A DNA stretch of 6,646 nucleotides from JBEVNX01 sp040507895 (GTDB taxonomy: Bacteria > Desulfobacterota > Binatia > JACPRU01). This document shows, piece by piece, positions 5,975-6,646 of this stretch. The stretch spans positions 1 through 6,646 of the forward strand of contig JBEVNX010000115.1 of assembly GCA_040507895.1 (NCBI GenBank), read 5' to 3'. Within the stretch, counting starts at the first letter, position 1; every line of letters begins with the position of its first letter. Made by a program: the position numbers and the translations under genes. A model generated the notes under the pieces. It ran no database searches and was not told the origin of the DNA. It saw nothing but the letters and a program-made list of their open reading frames with translations.

Positions 5975-6646
5975 TCAGCGCCCGACGAAGCGGGGCTTGC
6001 GCTTCTCGACCTTCGCCGCGAACGCTTCGCGCGTGTCCTCCGTGGAGAACATCCGCAGGTGTCGCTCGGTCTCGAGGGCCACGTAGCCCGCGAAATCCAA
6101 CCGCTCCGCGTCGACGAAGTTCGCCTTGAGCGTGCGGAGCGCGATCGGCGCTGCTTGTGCCAATCGCCCGGCGATTGCGGCGACCTCCGCGTGCAGGTGC
6201 TCGTCGGGAAAGACTCGCGATACGAGCCCGATCCGCAACGCCTCGTCCGCTCCGAACTTCTCCGGGAAGAAGTAGAGCTCTCGAGCGCGCGCGGCGCCGA
6301 CGATGCGCGGGAGCGTCCACGGTCCGCCCATGTCGCCCGCCACGCCGACGTCGAGGAACGCGACGTTGAATCGCGCCGAGGCCGCCGCGAAGCGGAAGTC
6401 GCAGGCACACGCCCAGCCGAGCCCGGCGCCGGCGCAAGCTCCGTTCACCGCGGCGATCGTCACCGCCGGCATCTGGTGGAGAAGCACCGGGGCGCGGAAG
6501 TGATCCGGGCGCAGCTCTCCCTCGGGGGGCCCTTCCCCGGAAGCGATGACGTTCAAATCCGCCCCGGGGCAGAAAGCGCGGCCTGCCCCCGTGAGGACGA
6601 GCACGCGGAGCTCGTGGTCTTCGGCGGCCGCCGCGAGGGCTCCGGT
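5975..6646 (-). CDS. Crotonase-family enoyl-CoA hydratase/isomerase, PaaG-like (5' end outside window)
   Basis: The frame is open to the window edge (TGALAAAAEDHELRVLVLTGAG), so the first ~35-45 residues of a protein of about 260 aa are missing. Crotonases act on acyl-CoA thioesters and stabilise the enolate in an oxyanion hole. Both halves are visible: GAGRAFCPGADL (from about 6585) and NGACAGAGLGWACACD (from 6445). The two hydratase glutamates of rat enoyl-CoA hydratase are absent: Glu144 is Gly (6416-6418) and Glu164 is Phe (6356-6358). Instead, Asp at 6332-6334 in VAGDMGGPW lines up with the catalytic Asp of PaaG (LIPDSGGTW) and of dienoyl-CoA isomerase (AADVGT). Isomerase-type chemistry is therefore likelier than simple hydration. 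The C-terminus FAAKVEKRKPRFVGR is the standard family end. The GTG at 6604 is internal, not the start. First visible gene of the minus-strand cluster with the VOC and DUF523 genes. Confidence 0.92.
   Translation of the reverse strand, partial: TGALAAAAEDHELRVLVLTGAGRAFCPGADLNVIASGEGPPEGELRPDHFRAPVLLHQMPAVTIAAVNGACAGAGLGWACACDFRFAAASARFNVAFLDVGVAGDMGGPWTLPRIVGAARARELYFFPEKFGADEALRIGLVSRVFPDEHLHAEVAAIAGRLAQAAPIALRTLKANFVDAERLDFAGYVALETERHLRMFSTEDTREAFAAKVEKRKPRFVGR

Noticed and set aside
5959..6408. Upstream extension of the VOC frame through the crotonase gene
   Set aside because: The extension is Arg/Ser-rich and lies in the wrong frame of the crotonase; GGAGG plus GTG at 5958 gives a normal VOC start.

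Overview
This is a GC-rich window (about two-thirds G+C by eye) of ordinary bacterial chromosome type, with tightly packed genes of secondary and acyl-CoA metabolism. No rRNA, tRNA, insertion sequence, phage gene, CRISPR array or integration site is visible. The remnant of an outer-membrane-type M48 lipoprotein peptidase (LoiP/YggG-like) suggests a Gram-negative organism. The other families (luciferase-like monooxygenase, TIGR03084/mycothiol-isomerase-like protein, PaaG-like crotonase, VOC protein) are common in soil actinobacteria and in high-GC deltaproteobacterial or Binatota-like genomes. I cannot place it more precisely from sequence alone.

Layout, left to right. On the plus strand are the C-terminal part of a group A FAD-dependent aromatic monooxygenase (1-602) and a divergent DNA-3-methyladenine glycosylase I family protein (656-1324). 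Converging on these from the minus strand is a luciferase-like flavin-dependent monooxygenase with an EHHF motif (1353-2621). Upstream of it, also on the minus strand, lies a broken M48 metallopeptidase lipoprotein gene (2658-3109). Its lipoprotein N-terminus and its C-terminal domain are both recognisable, but they are in different frames and the HExxH catalytic segment between them is gone. A short gap of about 210 bp then leads to a plus-strand TIGR03084-type metal-binding protein (3323-4129).

The right third is a minus-strand cluster read leftwards from the window edge: a crotonase-fold enzyme (5975-6646, 5' end outside the window), a VOC-fold protein (5191-5958) and a DUF523-DUF1722 fusion related to the thiouracil desulfidase TudS (4196-5146). 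Gaps of 16 and 44 bp and good Shine-Dalgarno sequences suggest one operon.

How the genes work together: two flavin oxygenases, a DinB/MDMPI-fold metal protein, a crotonase and a VOC protein fit degradation or modification of aromatic or acyl compounds. Only the crotonase-VOC-DUF523/DUF1722 trio has positional support for acting together. I see no clearly new defence or mobile system. The points most worth a second look are the truncated M48 gene, the crotonase lacking both hydratase glutamates, the glycosylase lacking the Tag base-recognition glutamate and zinc ligands, and the co-transcription of a sulfur-removal-type Fe-S protein with acyl-CoA genes.
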